Notes: generated by a model from the letters alone, not told the origin. Counted from the stretch's first letter, positions 25,562-35,695 are shown. The stretch: DNA of 64,000 nt from Polaribacter sp. BAL334 (GCF_015767435.1 NZ_JADWOV010000323.1:62001-126000), one strand, 5' to 3'. Numbers and translations are program-made.

Positions 25562-26998
25562 CTATTTAAACAACCAAAGTTTTGTGTCTAATTCATCTGC
25601 ACCTTGTGCTGATATAGCAGCATTGTAGTTTACTTCATTATTTCCTTTTGCAGTTGCACTATATGCATGTCTTTGTGGAATACCAGTTGCATTTGAAAGT
25701 AAGTCTGCAGCAATAACTAATGGAATTTTAGAATTAGTTCCTTCAGCCTTGAATCTTCTCCATTCCGCCCAGCTATTATAACCTTGCAAATAAAGTGAAA
25801 CCCATTTTTCATAAGCAATATCACTAATCCCAGAATATGGATTTGCAGTAACGTATGTTGTTATATCTCCTGCACTTACACCCCATTGTTGCATAGATGC
25901 TGTAATTGCTTGTCCATACAAAGATGCTGCGTTTTCAGTTGTCCATCCTTTAGCAGCTGCTTCAGCTCTTGCAAACAATACTTCAGCGTATGTATAAATC
26001 ATCAAAGGAGCATCTCCTGTAAAAATGATATTATCTGTGATAAATGAATAATTTGCAGTAGCAGAATTTGATTTTCCATAAGGAGCACCAACAAAAGTAC
26101 TTGAAGTTGTAGCTGGTTCTGCGAATTTTGCTAATCTTGGGTCTTCTGGAGCTACATTAGTTCCTGAACCAATCAATACATTTACAAATACATCACTTAA
26201 TAAGTAATCTTTTCTTGACTCAAAACGGTCTTGCCAAGGATTGTCATTTGTGTCTTCAGTTAAATAAGTGTATTGAATATTTTGAGCATTTGAAGAGATT
26301 GCTCCAGTTCTAGCTTCATTAAATTTAGCTCTTCCTGTTGTAGGATCTGCCTTAGATAAACGTAAGCCCATGACCATTTTGATGGTGTTAGCAAATGTTC
26401 TCCATTTAGTCATATCACCACCAAAAAGGATATCACCATCTGGTCCATTTCCTGAATTAATCATTCCTAAAGCCATGTCCAATTCTGCAAAAAGCCCCAT
26501 GTATATATCTTCTTGAGAATCATATTTTGGTTTTAGAAAATTTGCAGCATCATTTGCTTCAGAATAAGGTAAATATCCCCATCTTTCTGTCATCAATTGG
26601 AAATACCAAACTTTTAAAATGGTTGCAGCTGCAATTTGATTTCCATTGGAACCATAAGCTTGTGCTGAAACTTTCGTTTCATCGTTGGTATTTATTTTAA
26701 TGATTTCAGCGATGTCTTGCAATTGAGCATACGCATCATCAGAACTCCAGTTTAAAGTTTCGTACCTAGATTCCTCATCATATTGTCCGTTTGATAAATA
26801 TTGAACGTACAAATTAGATGTAGTATTTGCAATGTAAGCACTCATTCCTCTTTGAACACTTGTCAATAATAGAGATGGGACTGCATTACTTGGTGCATTT
26901 GGATTTACATTTGTATCTCCAAAATCTACTGTATCACAGGCTGCAAATGAAATTATTGCAGATAGAATAAGTAATTTTATTTTGTTAATTTTTTTCAT
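25562..26998 (-). CDS. SusD/RagB-like lipoprotein (SusD-like_2 type, pair 1)
   Basis: A 478-residue lipoprotein with signal MKKINKIKLLILSAIISFAAC and anchor Cys21. The sequence VDFGDTNVNPNAPSNAVPSLLLTSVQRGMSAYI is typical of the SusD-like_2 branch (PF12771 type). So are WYFQLMTERWGYLPYSEA and the C-terminal IAYEKWVSLYLQGYNSWAEWRR. It differs clearly from the pair-2 SusD, so the two systems are not a recent duplication. It follows its SusC by 18 bases and ends at a strong terminator. Confidence 0.93.
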   Translation of the reverse strand: MKKINKIKLLILSAIISFAACDTVDFGDTNVNPNAPSNAVPSLLLTSVQRGMSAYIANTTSNLYVQYLSNGQYDEESRYETLNWSSDDAYAQLQDIAEIIKINTNDETKVSAQAYGSNGNQIAAATILKVWYFQLMTERWGYLPYSEANDAANFLKPKYDSQEDIYMGLFAELDMALGMINSGNGPDGDILFGGDMTKWRTFANTIKMVMGLRLSKADPTTGRAKFNEARTGAISSNAQNIQYTYLTEDTNDNPWQDRFESRKDYLLSDVFVNVLIGSGTNVAPEDPRLAKFAEPATTSSTFVGAPYGKSNSATANYSFITDNIIFTGDAPLMIYTYAEVLFARAEAAAKGWTTENAASLYGQAITASMQQWGVSAGDITTYVTANPYSGISDIAYEKWVSLYLQGYNSWAEWRRFKAEGTNSKIPLVIAADLLSNATGIPQRHAYSATAKGNNEVNYNAAISAQGADELDTKLWLFK

Positions 26999-27016
26999 TT
27001 TTTTACTATTTTTAAA

Positions 27017-30000
27017 TTAAAACGACATTCTAACATTGATACCAACTGTACGTACGTTTGGTAATTGTCCTCCTTCAGTCCAGTTTACCCCATTTGCAGT
27101 TTCAATTTCAGAAGGATCTAATCCTGGAATTGCTGAATGAATTAACCAAACGTTGTTTGCGAAAATTCCTAAATTTAATTTATTGAATGGAGTTTTTTCT
27201 AACATTTTTGCAGGTAATTCATAATCTAAACGAACAGTTCTTAATTTTACATACGAAGCATCGTAAATCCATCTTTCATGCAATGCGAATAAACGTCCCC
27301 AATATGTTTGAGCTTCTACGTTGTAGGAAACAGGTAAACCTGTTGTAGCGTCTACGCCTTCAATTAAAACACCACCACCATCAGCAACAGCATCTCTCAC
27401 AGGGTTTCCAAGGTTATTTAATCCAACAGTTTCTACTCCTAAACCAGAGTAGTTGTTAAACATTCTTGTTACAGAAAATACTTTTCCACCACTTTGAAAA
27501 TCAATATCAAAACCTAAATTGAAATTTTTATAACGAATATTGTTAGACAAACCTCCCGTAAAATCAGGTAACACATTTCCTAGATATTGATTGGTATCAT
27601 ATAATGGATTTCCAGTTGAAGATAAAATCATATTTCCATCTGCATCTCTTCTGAAAGCTCTACCATAGATAGCCCCCCATTCTTCACCTTTTCTCTCTTG
27701 TAATTGAATGCCTCTCCAAGAGCTTGATAAGACATTGATATCTACACCATCAGCAATGGCATCAACAGTTCTTTTTAAGGTTGAGAAGTTTGTGTAAACA
27801 CTCCATTCTAAATCTTCTGATTTAACAGGTGAAAAGTTCAATCCAATTTCGATACCACTTGATGTTTGTTGACCACTATTCAAAAATGTTTGAGTAAAAC
27901 CTGTTGAACCATCTAGAGTTACTCTTGAAGGTAAGTTTTTATCAACTCTGTTAAAATAGGTTACGTCTAAATCAATTTTGTTATTGAATAATTTTAATTC
28001 TGTACCAAATTCATAATCAACTCTTTGTCCTCCTTCTAATGTTGGATTCGGGAAATTTCCTTGATTACTTAATGTTCCTGAACTACCGTAAGGAGTTCCA
28101 ATATCAAAAGCAGGACTTAAAAGATATCTTGCTGGGAAGAATGGCCCCGAAGCCATACTAGCTCTTAATTTACCAAAGGAAATAATATCATTTTGTTCAA
28201 TTAATTTAGTGAAAATAAAACTCAATGAACCTCCATAGGTTTCTACACGGTTTGCCTGATCATAAGCTGTTGATCCCCAATCAAATCTTGCAGATCCATC
28301 TAAAAACAACATATCTTTATATCCAAAAGATGCTTTTGCAAAAACTCCTTTTGATTTTTGTAAATAACTTGAATTTACCACAGTTGGTCTGTCAGCAGAA
28401 GTGCTTAAACTATAAAAATTCAATGTAGTTAAACCGCCATTTGTATTTGATCTAAGTGTTTCGCCACCTAAGGTAATCAATTCAAAACCAACACTTGCAT
28501 TCATGTCTAAATCTTCAGTAATGTCTTTTGAATAGTTTACAATTCCAAATAATTCATCTCTGTAATCAAAACTTTCATTTTCGCTGTATGATGGGATTGG
28601 ATTTACACCACCAAAAGCCAATCTGTCATTGAATTCAAAAGAGTTGTATGTTTTTCTGATTTCAATATATCCGTTCAAGTTGTCATTCACAGTATAATTC
28701 AAACCCATTCTACCATAGGTAGCATTTTTAGTTTGGAAATTTAAATTTTCATTAGTTTCAAAGAAAGGAGAATCCCAGTATAATGGTCTGGTGTCTGTTG
28801 GACTATTGATGTTCCATGAAACGAATGAACCATTTCTATTGTAGTTTCTTACACGATCCATATCCAATTGACGTTGCCACCATTGATTGAAGTTTGATGC
28901 AATATTGCCATAACCATTATCAGGAAAGTTTCTTGTTCTACGATCTTGATAGTTGATATTTGCGTATGCCTCTAATTTATCTGTAATGTTAAAGCGAATG
29001 TTTGTATAAGCTTGAACTTGTCTTCTAAATGAATTCGGAACAACACTTGTTCTGTCAATATTTACAATACCTCCTTTGATATTGTATCCTTCACCACCTT
29101 TGGTAAAATCTACAGAAGTGTTATTTACAGTTCCTGTGTCGAAAAAATCTTTTACATTGTTTGGATTTGGTGAGAAAGCTCTCAATTTTCCAAACTCAGG
29201 GTCTCCTTGAATCCAAGAATCCCAATGACGAACCATTTGTCCATTCATTTTTGGTCCCCAACTTTCGTCTGCGTAGTATTCAACCATTGGCTGTCCATTA
29301 AATGCTGACCATGAAGCTGGATGTTGAGCAGGATTGAAAGTGAATGTATTGAATTCTTGAGAATAACCACCTCCATATTCATTTTGATACTCAGGCAATG
29401 CATATACATTTTCCATAGCTGTACTATGGTTTAAAGTAATGATAGCCTGTCCTTTTTTTGCAGTCTTAGTTGTAATGATAATGATACCACCCGTCGCTTC
29501 AGGCCCATATAATGCTGTTGCTGCTGCTCCTTTTAAAACAGTTAAGTCAGCTATATCATCTGTATTGATGTCTGAGATGCTGTTTACTTTTACGTTGTCA
29601 ACTATGTATAGAGAAATACTTTGACCTCTTAAACGAATACCAGAATTGTCAAATCCTGCTGAAGGAGCTCCAACTGCTTGAACTCCAGATACTCTACCCG
29701 CAAGTGCATTGTTTAAATCAGTCTCTCTTGATCTAACTAGGTTTTCTGGTTTAACCGATTGTTGAGAAGAACCTACAGATTTTTTATCTCTTTTAATACC
29801 TAGAGAAGTAATTACAATTTCATCTAATAATCCAGCGTCTTCAACCATTACTATGTCAATAGTACTGGAAGTTCCAACTTTCTTTTCAGATGTTTTGTAC
29901 CCTACATAACTAAAGCTCAGGACGTCACCTACTTTTGCTTTAATTGTGTATTTTCCATTAAAATCAGTTTCTGTTCCGGTTTTGGTTCCTTTTACAAGAA

Positions 30001-30127
30001 CACTAACTCCAGGTAAATTGCCTGAGCTATCGGAAACAGTTCCAGAAACTGTTTTTTCTTGTGCAAACGATATTTGCACAACCAATGCTAATAATAGCAT
30101 TACAATCCATTTTAACTTTGTTTTCAT
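27017..30127 (-). CDS. SusC/RagA family TonB-linked outer-membrane protein (pair 1)
   Basis: A 1,036-residue TonB-dependent transporter. Signal peptide MKTKLKWIVMLLLALVVQISFAQ, regulatory domain VSGTVSDSSGNLPGVSVLVKG, and a plug with LDEIVITSLGIKRDKK, IRLRGQSISLYIVDN and LYGPEATGGIIIITTK. LYIVDN replaces the more common YVVDG, and the plug is shorter than in pair 2. The C-terminus is RTVGINVRMSF, ending in Phe as barrels do. The first 60 residues are close to pair 2 while the barrels differ. It is the first gene of the SusC-SusD pair 1 transcript. Confidence 0.94.
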   Translation of the reverse strand: MKTKLKWIVMLLLALVVQISFAQEKTVSGTVSDSSGNLPGVSVLVKGTKTGTETDFNGKYTIKAKVGDVLSFSYVGYKTSEKKVGTSSTIDIVMVEDAGLLDEIVITSLGIKRDKKSVGSSQQSVKPENLVRSRETDLNNALAGRVSGVQAVGAPSAGFDNSGIRLRGQSISLYIVDNVKVNSISDINTDDIADLTVLKGAAATALYGPEATGGIIIITTKTAKKGQAIITLNHSTAMENVYALPEYQNEYGGGYSQEFNTFTFNPAQHPASWSAFNGQPMVEYYADESWGPKMNGQMVRHWDSWIQGDPEFGKLRAFSPNPNNVKDFFDTGTVNNTSVDFTKGGEGYNIKGGIVNIDRTSVVPNSFRRQVQAYTNIRFNITDKLEAYANINYQDRRTRNFPDNGYGNIASNFNQWWQRQLDMDRVRNYNRNGSFVSWNINSPTDTRPLYWDSPFFETNENLNFQTKNATYGRMGLNYTVNDNLNGYIEIRKTYNSFEFNDRLAFGGVNPIPSYSENESFDYRDELFGIVNYSKDITEDLDMNASVGFELITLGGETLRSNTNGGLTTLNFYSLSTSADRPTVVNSSYLQKSKGVFAKASFGYKDMLFLDGSARFDWGSTAYDQANRVETYGGSLSFIFTKLIEQNDIISFGKLRASMASGPFFPARYLLSPAFDIGTPYGSSGTLSNQGNFPNPTLEGGQRVDYEFGTELKLFNNKIDLDVTYFNRVDKNLPSRVTLDGSTGFTQTFLNSGQQTSSGIEIGLNFSPVKSEDLEWSVYTNFSTLKRTVDAIADGVDINVLSSSWRGIQLQERKGEEWGAIYGRAFRRDADGNMILSSTGNPLYDTNQYLGNVLPDFTGGLSNNIRYKNFNLGFDIDFQSGGKVFSVTRMFNNYSGLGVETVGLNNLGNPVRDAVADGGGVLIEGVDATTGLPVSYNVEAQTYWGRLFALHERWIYDASYVKLRTVRLDYELPAKMLEKTPFNKLNLGIFANNVWLIHSAIPGLDPSEIETANGVNWTEGGQLPNVRTVGINVRMSF

Positions 30128-30154
30128 TGTTTTGTTATGTTTGAATTAATTGCA

Positions 30155-30163
30155 CCAAATATC
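30155..30163 (-). promoter_or_regulatory. possible -7 element of SusC pair 1
   Basis: The minus strand reads GATATTTGG, followed by GTGCAATTAATTCAA before the ATG at 30127. The block aligns with the leader of SusC pair 2. It is one base off TAnnTTTG. Confidence 0.35.
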
Positions 30164-30252
30164 TTAATTTATTGTTAATAAAAAAACGAAAATTGTTAAA
30201 AAACGTTAAAAGTGCTAATTAAAATCAAAAAAAAATTCAAAAAAATCAAACT

Positions 30253-31950
30253 TTAAAAAAAGTTTTTCCAATTCACAATTAACTTAACTTGCTTAAAGTC
30301 AATAGGATTACTATTATTTTTTCCTGCAGCAAGGTTGATATTTATCTGTGAATTTATTGTATTAAAAAAATATCCAATTCCAAAACCTAATGCGTTTTTT
30401 TGTTCGTTTTGACTTGAAAATCTTCCAAAATCAGTAATTGAATATAAATATGAGCGTGAGTTTGTTAGAATTCTGTATTCAATATTGAAAAAAGTGTAGC
30501 TTTCTGTAAAGATGCTTTGCTCATTAAATCCTCTTATTGAATTGGCGCCACCAATTCTAAAAAGTTCATTGGTTAAATAGGTATCAGAATTTAAATATCC
30601 TGTTTCATTTTTAATGAAAAGACTATTTCTGGGATTTATATCCCAAATGTAAGACAGTGTTGTTTTAATTTTAAATTGATTTGTGAAATCATTTGATGTT
30701 TTTCTTCTTCCGAATGCAGGATTGATGTCAAAATGAAATTTATCAAAATAAAAAACGTCATTTCTTGGTTTTGTGTAAGAAAAGTAAATTCCGTAAAAAT
30801 TATTCGAGAAAGTTTCAATATTATTTGTTTTTAGTTGCTCTAAATTTTCGGAAGACTCTGATTCGTATTGAATGCCTAATTTGTAAAAATTATCTAGGCT
30901 AAATTTCAAATTTGCCTTGAAATTTGTATTCAAGAAAGTAGAGTCTTGTTTGTAAATAGAAAATGCAATTTCTGGACTGAAAATCGAATTGAAAATGTAT
31001 GGAATTGCTGTAGTTATTTTAAATTCTTGACGCTCTTCAGCGATACTATTCCAAAAAATTTCAAATCTTTCACCAGTATTAATAATGTTTTGAAAGCGGA
31101 CATCTAGCATTCCATTAAATAAAACGCCACCATTTTCTTTCGAACTAAAATTTACAATTCCATCAATACTGTTGTTTTGTTTTTTTGATATGTATACAAA
31201 AAGTTGTGTAGAGTCTTTTGTGAACAATACTTCAGGAGGTTTTATTTCTTCGATAAATGGTAAGTTTTTGCTGTTTGAAGAAATTTCTTCTATTTTTTTC
31301 TGATTAAAGATGGTTGAAGGTTTGATTCTAAAATAATTCTTTAAAAATGAAGTTGGAAAATTTTCATATCCTTTGATGATCACCTTTTGAATGGTTCTTT
31401 TTTCAGATGGATTAATTTCTAAATCAGCAAAAAGAGTTTTATGATTAATTTGAATGTTTTTCAGCTGCACTTTTGAAAAAGATTTTCCCTCATTATCGAG
31501 AGTTTCAGAAATCGAATTCAACATTGGTTCTAATTCACTAATTTTTATTTCAAATGAGTTGTTGATTAGTTTGATATTTTTAATTGTTGCATTTTCTGAT
31601 GAGTCAATTCTGATGATCGCCTTTTCTATCAAATCATTTAAAGAGAAAAATGCACTGTATTTTTTGTCTATTTTTTTAATACTATCAATGGTATTTGTAA
31701 AATAGCCCATGTTTTTAAGCAAGGTTGAGATTTTTTCAATCTCTGAATTTATGGAAGGAATATTTTTTATTTTTTTTTGATAATTAATCTTATCTAAAAT
31801 TTGCTGTTCGTTTCTGTTTTTTGAAATCAATTCCAAAGAAAATTCTTGTGAAAATCCCTTTAGAGAAATTATCAAAAAAAAACATACATATATATAATGT
31901 AGAAAAGTAACTTTCAATTGTTGATTTATTTGAGGGTAAATGTACTTCAA
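30253..31950 (-). CDS. Omp85/BamA-like outer-membrane protein with POTRA-type region
   Basis: A 565-residue protein with a signal peptide (FLHYIYVCFFLIISLKGFSQ). The periplasmic part (about 40-255) contains a POTRA-like segment IQKVIIKGYENFPTSFLKNYFRIKPSTIFNQKKIEE. The barrel follows, with the Omp85-superfamily signature GGANSIRGFNEQSIF and the ending VKLIVNWKNFF. It is shorter than BamA, which has five POTRA domains, so a TamA-like or accessory role is more likely than core barrel assembly. It is divergent from rpsL and has no co-transcribed neighbour. Exact function is unknown. Confidence 0.8.
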   Translation of the reverse strand: MKYIYPQINQQLKVTFLHYIYVCFFLIISLKGFSQEFSLELISKNRNEQQILDKINYQKKIKNIPSINSEIEKISTLLKNMGYFTNTIDSIKKIDKKYSAFFSLNDLIEKAIIRIDSSENATIKNIKLINNSFEIKISELEPMLNSISETLDNEGKSFSKVQLKNIQINHKTLFADLEINPSEKRTIQKVIIKGYENFPTSFLKNYFRIKPSTIFNQKKIEEISSNSKNLPFIEEIKPPEVLFTKDSTQLFVYISKKQNNSIDGIVNFSSKENGGVLFNGMLDVRFQNIINTGERFEIFWNSIAEERQEFKITTAIPYIFNSIFSPEIAFSIYKQDSTFLNTNFKANLKFSLDNFYKLGIQYESESSENLEQLKTNNIETFSNNFYGIYFSYTKPRNDVFYFDKFHFDINPAFGRRKTSNDFTNQFKIKTTLSYIWDINPRNSLFIKNETGYLNSDTYLTNELFRIGGANSIRGFNEQSIFTESYTFFNIEYRILTNSRSYLYSITDFGRFSSQNEQKNALGFGIGYFFNTINSQININLAAGKNNSNPIDFKQVKLIVNWKNFF

Positions 31951-32005
31951 ATCGATAAAATTTTAGGTCTTAAAAATTTCTGATAAAAAAATAACTTATT
32001 GATTT

Positions 32006-32035
32006 TTGAATAATTAGAAATTAATTGTACATTTG
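32006..32035 (+). promoter_or_regulatory. promoter of the str operon (rpsL-rpsG-fusA-rpsJ)
   Basis: TTG at 32006-32008, a 19-base spacer and TACATTTG at 32028-32035: a complete match to the Bacteroidota vegetative promoter. The start would be near 32042, leaving a leader of about 50 bases before rpsL. Confidence 0.8.
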
Positions 32036-32092
32036 CACACCCAAAAAATAGGGGAAAGTTTAATTATAAACGAAAAACAGTAATAATTTAGT

Positions 32093-32506
32093 ATGCCAAC
32101 TATTCAACAATTAGTTCGTAAAGGAAGAACCAAAATAACTAAGAAGAGTAAATCGGCTGCTTTGTCGTCTTGTCCTCAAAGACGTGGAGTTTGTACGCGT
32201 GTTTATACTACAACACCAAAAAAACCTAATTCAGCAATGCGTAAAGTTGCCAGAGTTAGATTGACAAATGGTAATGAGATAAACGCTTACATTCCAGGTG
32301 AAGGACACAACTTACAAGAGCACTCGATAGTATTAGTTAGAGGTGGAAGAGTAAAAGATTTACCAGGTGTAAAGTATCACGTAGTTCGTGGAGCTTTAGA
32401 TACAGCAGGTGTTGCAGGAAGAACGCAACGCAGATCTAAGTATGGAGCAAAACGTCCAAAACCAGGTCAAGCAGCTGCAGCGCCAACAAAAGGTAAGAAA
32501 AAGTAA
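32093..32506 (+). CDS. rpsL: 30S ribosomal protein S12
   Basis: Decoding-centre protein of the 30S subunit. The 137-residue sequence contains the invariant [25 protein letters not shown] and [14 protein letters not shown] blocks. The lysines altered in streptomycin-resistant mutants (in TPKKPNS and VKDLPG) are wild type. The C-terminus is extended with an Ala/Lys tail ([14 protein letters not shown]), about 13 residues longer than E. coli S12. First gene of the str operon, 58 bases after the promoter -7 element. Confidence 0.99.
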   Translation: MPTIQQLVRKGRTKITKKSKSAALSSCPQRRGVCTRVYTTTPKKPNSAMRKVARVRLTNGNEINAYIPGEGHNLQEHSIVLVRGGRVKDLPGVKYHVVRGALDTAGVAGRTQRRSKYGAKRPKPGQAAAAPTKGKKK

Positions 32507-32530
32507 TTTAAAATCTTTTAATGTAAAGAC

Positions 32531-33007
32531 ATGAGAAAAAGAAGAGCCAAAAAAAGAGAGCTTTTACCAGATCCAAAGTTCAATGACCAATTGGTTACAC
32601 GTTTTGTGAATAACTTAATGTGGGATGGTAAAAAATCTGTGGCGTTTAAAGTATTTTACGATGCATTAGACATTGTAGATCAAAGAAAAACCGATGCTGA
32701 AAAATCAGCATTAGAAGTTTGGAAAGAAGGATTGTCAAATGTAATGCCTCACGTAGAAGTTCGTTCAAGACGTGTTGGAGGTGCTACATTCCAAATCCCA
32801 ATGCAAATTAGACCAGATAGAAAAGTGTCTATGGCAATAAAATGGATGATTACGTACACTAGAAAACGTAATGAAAAAACCATGGCTCAGCGTTTAGCTG
32901 CTGAAATTTTAGCTGCGGCTAAAGAAGAAGGAGCTGCTGTTAAGAAAAGAATGGATACTCATAAAATGGCAGAAGCTAACAAAGCATTCTCTCACTTCAG
33001 ATTTTAA
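32531..33007 (+). CDS. rpsG: 30S ribosomal protein S7
   Basis: Primary assembly protein of the 30S head, binding the 3' domain of 16S rRNA. The 158 residues are normal. Recognisable blocks are [38 protein letters not shown] and [23 protein letters not shown]. It lies 24 bases after rpsL and five bases before fusA, the standard str-operon order. Confidence 0.99.
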   Translation: MRKRRAKKRELLPDPKFNDQLVTRFVNNLMWDGKKSVAFKVFYDALDIVDQRKTDAEKSALEVWKEGLSNVMPHVEVRSRRVGGATFQIPMQIRPDRKVSMAIKWMITYTRKRNEKTMAQRLAAEILAAAKEEGAAVKKRMDTHKMAEANKAFSHFRF

Positions 33008-33012
33008 TAGAA

Positions 33013-35130
33013 ATGGCTAGAGACTTAAAATATACAAGAAATATTGGTATTGCAGCACATATTGATGCTGGTAAAACAACCACTACAGAGCGTATTTTGT
33101 ACTACACAGGTGTTTCTCACAAAATTGGAGAAGTACATGATGGAGCTGCAACAATGGACTGGATGGAACAAGAGCAAGAAAGAGGTATCACTATCACTTC
33201 TGCTGCTACAACATGTGAGTGGGTTTTTCCAAGAGAAAATGGTCAACCAACTGATGATTCAAAAAGTTACCATTTCAATATTATTGATACACCTGGTCAC
33301 GTAGATTTTACAGTAGAAGTAAATAGATCTTTACGTGTATTAGATGGTTTAGTATTTTTGTTTTCTGCGGTTGATGGTGTGGAACCACAATCTGAAACAA
33401 ACTGGAGATTAGCAGATAATTACAAAGTTCCTAGAATCGGTTTCGTTAATAAAATGGATCGTCAAGGATCTGATTTTATGATGGTTAATAGACAGGTAAA
33501 AGAAATGTTGGGCTCTAATGCAGTGCCTATTGTTTTACCAATTGGTGAAGAATCTGATTTTAGAGGTGTTGTTGATTTAGTAAAAAATAGAGCAATCATT
33601 TGGCATGAAGAATCTTTAGGAGCAACATTTGATGTTGTTGAAATTCCTGAGGATTTGAAAGAAGAAGCGAAACAATACAGAGCTTTGTTAATTGAAGAAG
33701 TAGCAGGTTATGATGAAAATCTTTTGGAGAAATTCATGGAAGATGAAGATTCAATTACTGAAGATGAAATTCATACTGCTTTGAGAGCTGCTGTAACAGA
33801 TATGGCAATTATCCCAATGATTTGTGGTTCATCTTTCAAAAATAAAGGCGTTCAGTTTTTATTAGATGCTGTTTGTCGTTATTTACCTTCTCCTTTAGAT
33901 AGAGAAAATATTTACGGAACAGATCCTGAAACAGGATTAGAAATTTCTCGTAAACCAGATGTAAAAGAACCTTTTGCTGCATTGGCTTTTAAAATTGCAA
34001 CTGATCCATTTGTTGGACGTTTGGCTTTCTTTAGAGCATATTCAGGAAGATTAGATGCAGGTTCTTATGTATTGAACAATACATCAGGAAAAAAAGAACG
34101 TATTTCTAGAATTTATCAAATGCATGCTAACAAGCAAAATGCAATTGATTATATCGAAGCTGGAGATATTGGAGCTGCAGTAGGATTTAAATCAATCAAA
34201 ACAGGAGATACTCTTTCAGATGAAAAGCATCCAATTGTTTTAGAATCAATGAATTTCCCTGATCCAGTTATTGGTATTGCTGTAGAGCCTAAAACGAAAG
34301 CAGATGTTGATAAATTAGGGATATCTTTAGCTAAATTAGCCGAAGAAGATCCAACGTTTACAGTTAGAACTGATGAAGCCTCTGGTCAAACAATCATATC
34401 TGGAATGGGTGAGTTACACTTAGATATCATTGTAGATCGTTTAAGACGTGAGTTTAAAGTTGATGTAAATCAAGGTCAACCACAAGTTGAATATAAAGAA
34501 GCAATTACAGCCGCTGCTGAACATAGAGAAGTTTATAAAAAACAATCTGGTGGACGTGGTAAATTTGCTGATATCGTTTTCAGAATGGAACCTGCAGATG
34601 CTGGTGTTCAAGGATTGCAATTCGAATCTGTAATCAAAGGTGGGAATATTCCAAAAGAATTTGTTCCGTCAATTGAAAAAGGATTTAGAGAAGCAATGAA
34701 AAACGGTCCTTTGGCTGGTTATGAAATGGATTCTATGAAGATTACAGTAATGGATGGTTCATTCCACGCTGTCGATTCTGATCAATTATCTTTCGAATTA
34801 GCTGCAAAAATGGGTTATAAAGCTGCTGCAAAATCTGCAAGAGCTAAAATAATGGAACCTATTATGAAGTTAGAAGTATTGACTCCAGAAGAAAATATGG
34901 GTGATATTGTTGGGGATCTTAATAGAAGAAGAGGGCAAGTGTCAGATATGTCAGATAGAGCTGGTTCAAAAGTTATTAAAGCAACAGTTCCATTATCAGA
35001 AATGTTTGGATATGTAACTGCTTTAAGAACGATGTCTTCAGGAAGAGCAACATCAACAATGGAATTTTCACATTACGAAGAAACCCCAACTAGCATTGCT
35101 GAAGCTGTAATAGCTGCTGCAAAAGGATAA
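33013..35130 (+). CDS. fusA: elongation factor G
   Basis: Ribosomal translocase GTPase. The 705-residue length is typical. The G1 motif is [12 protein letters not shown], the switch region is [13 protein letters not shown]3 is DTPGHVDFT and G4 is NKMDRQ. Domain IV carries [16 protein letters not shown], and domain V carries the ending [15 protein letters not shown]. The codon use is smooth and highly biased, as expected for a strongly expressed gene. The usual tuf gene does not follow; rpsJ does. Confidence 0.99.
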   Translation: MARDLKYTRNIGIAAHIDAGKTTTTERILYYTGVSHKIGEVHDGAATMDWMEQEQERGITITSAATTCEWVFPRENGQPTDDSKSYHFNIIDTPGHVDFTVEVNRSLRVLDGLVFLFSAVDGVEPQSETNWRLADNYKVPRIGFVNKMDRQGSDFMMVNRQVKEMLGSNAVPIVLPIGEESDFRGVVDLVKNRAIIWHEESLGATFDVVEIPEDLKEEAKQYRALLIEEVAGYDENLLEKFMEDEDSITEDEIHTALRAAVTDMAIIPMICGSSFKNKGVQFLLDAVCRYLPSPLDRENIYGTDPETGLEISRKPDVKEPFAALAFKIATDPFVGRLAFFRAYSGRLDAGSYVLNNTSGKKERISRIYQMHANKQNAIDYIEAGDIGAAVGFKSIKTGDTLSDEKHPIVLESMNFPDPVIGIAVEPKTKADVDKLGISLAKLAEEDPTFTVRTDEASGQTIISGMGELHLDIIVDRLRREFKVDVNQGQPQVEYKEAITAAAEHREVYKKQSGGRGKFADIVFRMEPADAGVQGLQFESVIKGGNIPKEFVPSIEKGFREAMKNGPLAGYEMDSMKITVMDGSFHAVDSDQLSFELAAKMGYKAAAKSARAKIMEPIMKLEVLTPEENMGDIVGDLNRRRGQVSDMSDRAGSKVIKATVPLSEMFGYVTALRTMSSGRATSTMEFSHYEETPTSIAEAVIAAAKG

Positions 35131-35148
35131 TCTACTAAATAAAAAACG

Positions 35149-35454
35149 ATGAGTCAAAAAATTAGAATAAAATTAAAATCTTACGATTACAATTTGGTAG
35201 ATAAATCTGCTGAAAAAATCGTTAAGACTGTAAAGAGTACAGGAGCTGTTGTGAACGGTCCTATTCCTTTACCAACAAATAAAAAAATATTTACGGTTTT
35301 ACGTTCACCACACGTAAATAAAAAATCTAGAGAACAATTTCAGTTATCTGCATACAAACGTTTGTTAGATATTTACAGTTCATCATCAAAAACAATTGAT
35401 GCTTTGATGAAATTAGAACTTCCTAGTGGAGTAGAAGTAGAAATTAAAGTATAA
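35149..35454 (+). CDS. rpsJ: 30S ribosomal protein S10
   Basis: 30S head protein, also the NusE partner in antitermination. The 101 residues include [23 protein letters not shown] and [28 protein letters not shown]. It lies 18 bases after fusA and is followed by a strong terminator and a new promoter. It therefore belongs to the str transcript rather than heading the rplC cluster, unlike E. coli. Confidence 0.99.
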   Translation: MSQKIRIKLKSYDYNLVDKSAEKIVKTVKSTGAVVNGPIPLPTNKKIFTVLRSPHVNKKSREQFQLSAYKRLLDIYSSSSKTIDALMKLELPSGVEVEIKV

Positions 35455-35463
35455 TTTTTTTTA

Positions 35464-35503
35464 TTATTTCGGTTTATCTGTTTGGTAAACCGAAATAATT
35501 TTA
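35464..35503 (+). terminator. terminator of the str operon
   Basis: TTATTTCGGTTTA (35464-35476) pairs perfectly with TAAACCGAAATAA (35486-35498), a 13-bp stem with a 9-base loop, followed by TTTTAT. It is 10 bases after rpsJ. The right arm and loop also contain the -33 TTG of the next promoter. Confidence 0.88.
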
Positions 35504-35511
35504 TACTTTTG
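35482..35511 (+). promoter_or_regulatory. promoter of the rplC (S10/spc-type) operon
   Basis: TTG at 35482-35484, a 19-base spacer and TACTTTTG at 35504-35511 match the Bacteroidota consensus fully. It overlaps the terminator of the str operon, so transcription is reset here. The transcript would carry a leader of about 178 bases before rplC. Confidence 0.8.
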
Positions 35512-35536
35512 CAACCCGAATTAGAGTAGGGTTCAC

Positions 35537-35643
35537 CTATTTTTATGATTTCATAGAAATAGATACATGTCCAGAGCGTTTCGCGAAGGAAAAACGGTAA
35601 AAACAAATTCAGCGTTGAAAGTGTTTTTACGCTGTTTTTTTTT
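35537..35643 (+). promoter_or_regulatory. structured leader of rplC with terminator/antiterminator-like arms
   Basis: Hairpin 1 is CTATTTTTATG (35537-35547) with CATAGAAATAG (35552-35562), 11 bp with one G-U pair and a four-base loop. A terminator-like hairpin CAGCGT/ACGCTG (35610-35615, 35629-35634) is followed by nine Ts (35635-35643). GTAAAAACA (35597-35605) is exactly complementary to TGTTTTTAC (35622-35630), which overlaps the terminator stem, so the two folds exclude each other. This has the shape of a transcription attenuator. The trigger is unknown; a ribosomal protein such as L3 or L4 is a guess. Confidence 0.55.
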
Positions 35644-35695
35644 AACAGAAATTCAAAGGAACAAAACAATAAATAAAATAATTAATAATTTAAAA

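Noticed and set aside
30128..30252. Possible small gene or RNA between SusC pair 1 and the Omp85 gene
   Set aside because: Only A/T-rich promoter-type sequence is present. No ORF, tRNA or stable hairpin was found.
33044..33304. Overlapping plus-strand ORF inside fusA
   Set aside because: EF-G is intact in the other frame with all GTPase motifs. This is an out-of-frame shadow.
35567..35695. In-frame N-terminal extension of rplC by 43 residues
   Set aside because: The stretch is the leader with terminator-like and antiterminator-like arms. L3 proteins begin at [11 protein letters not shown], and the added residues have no family resemblance.
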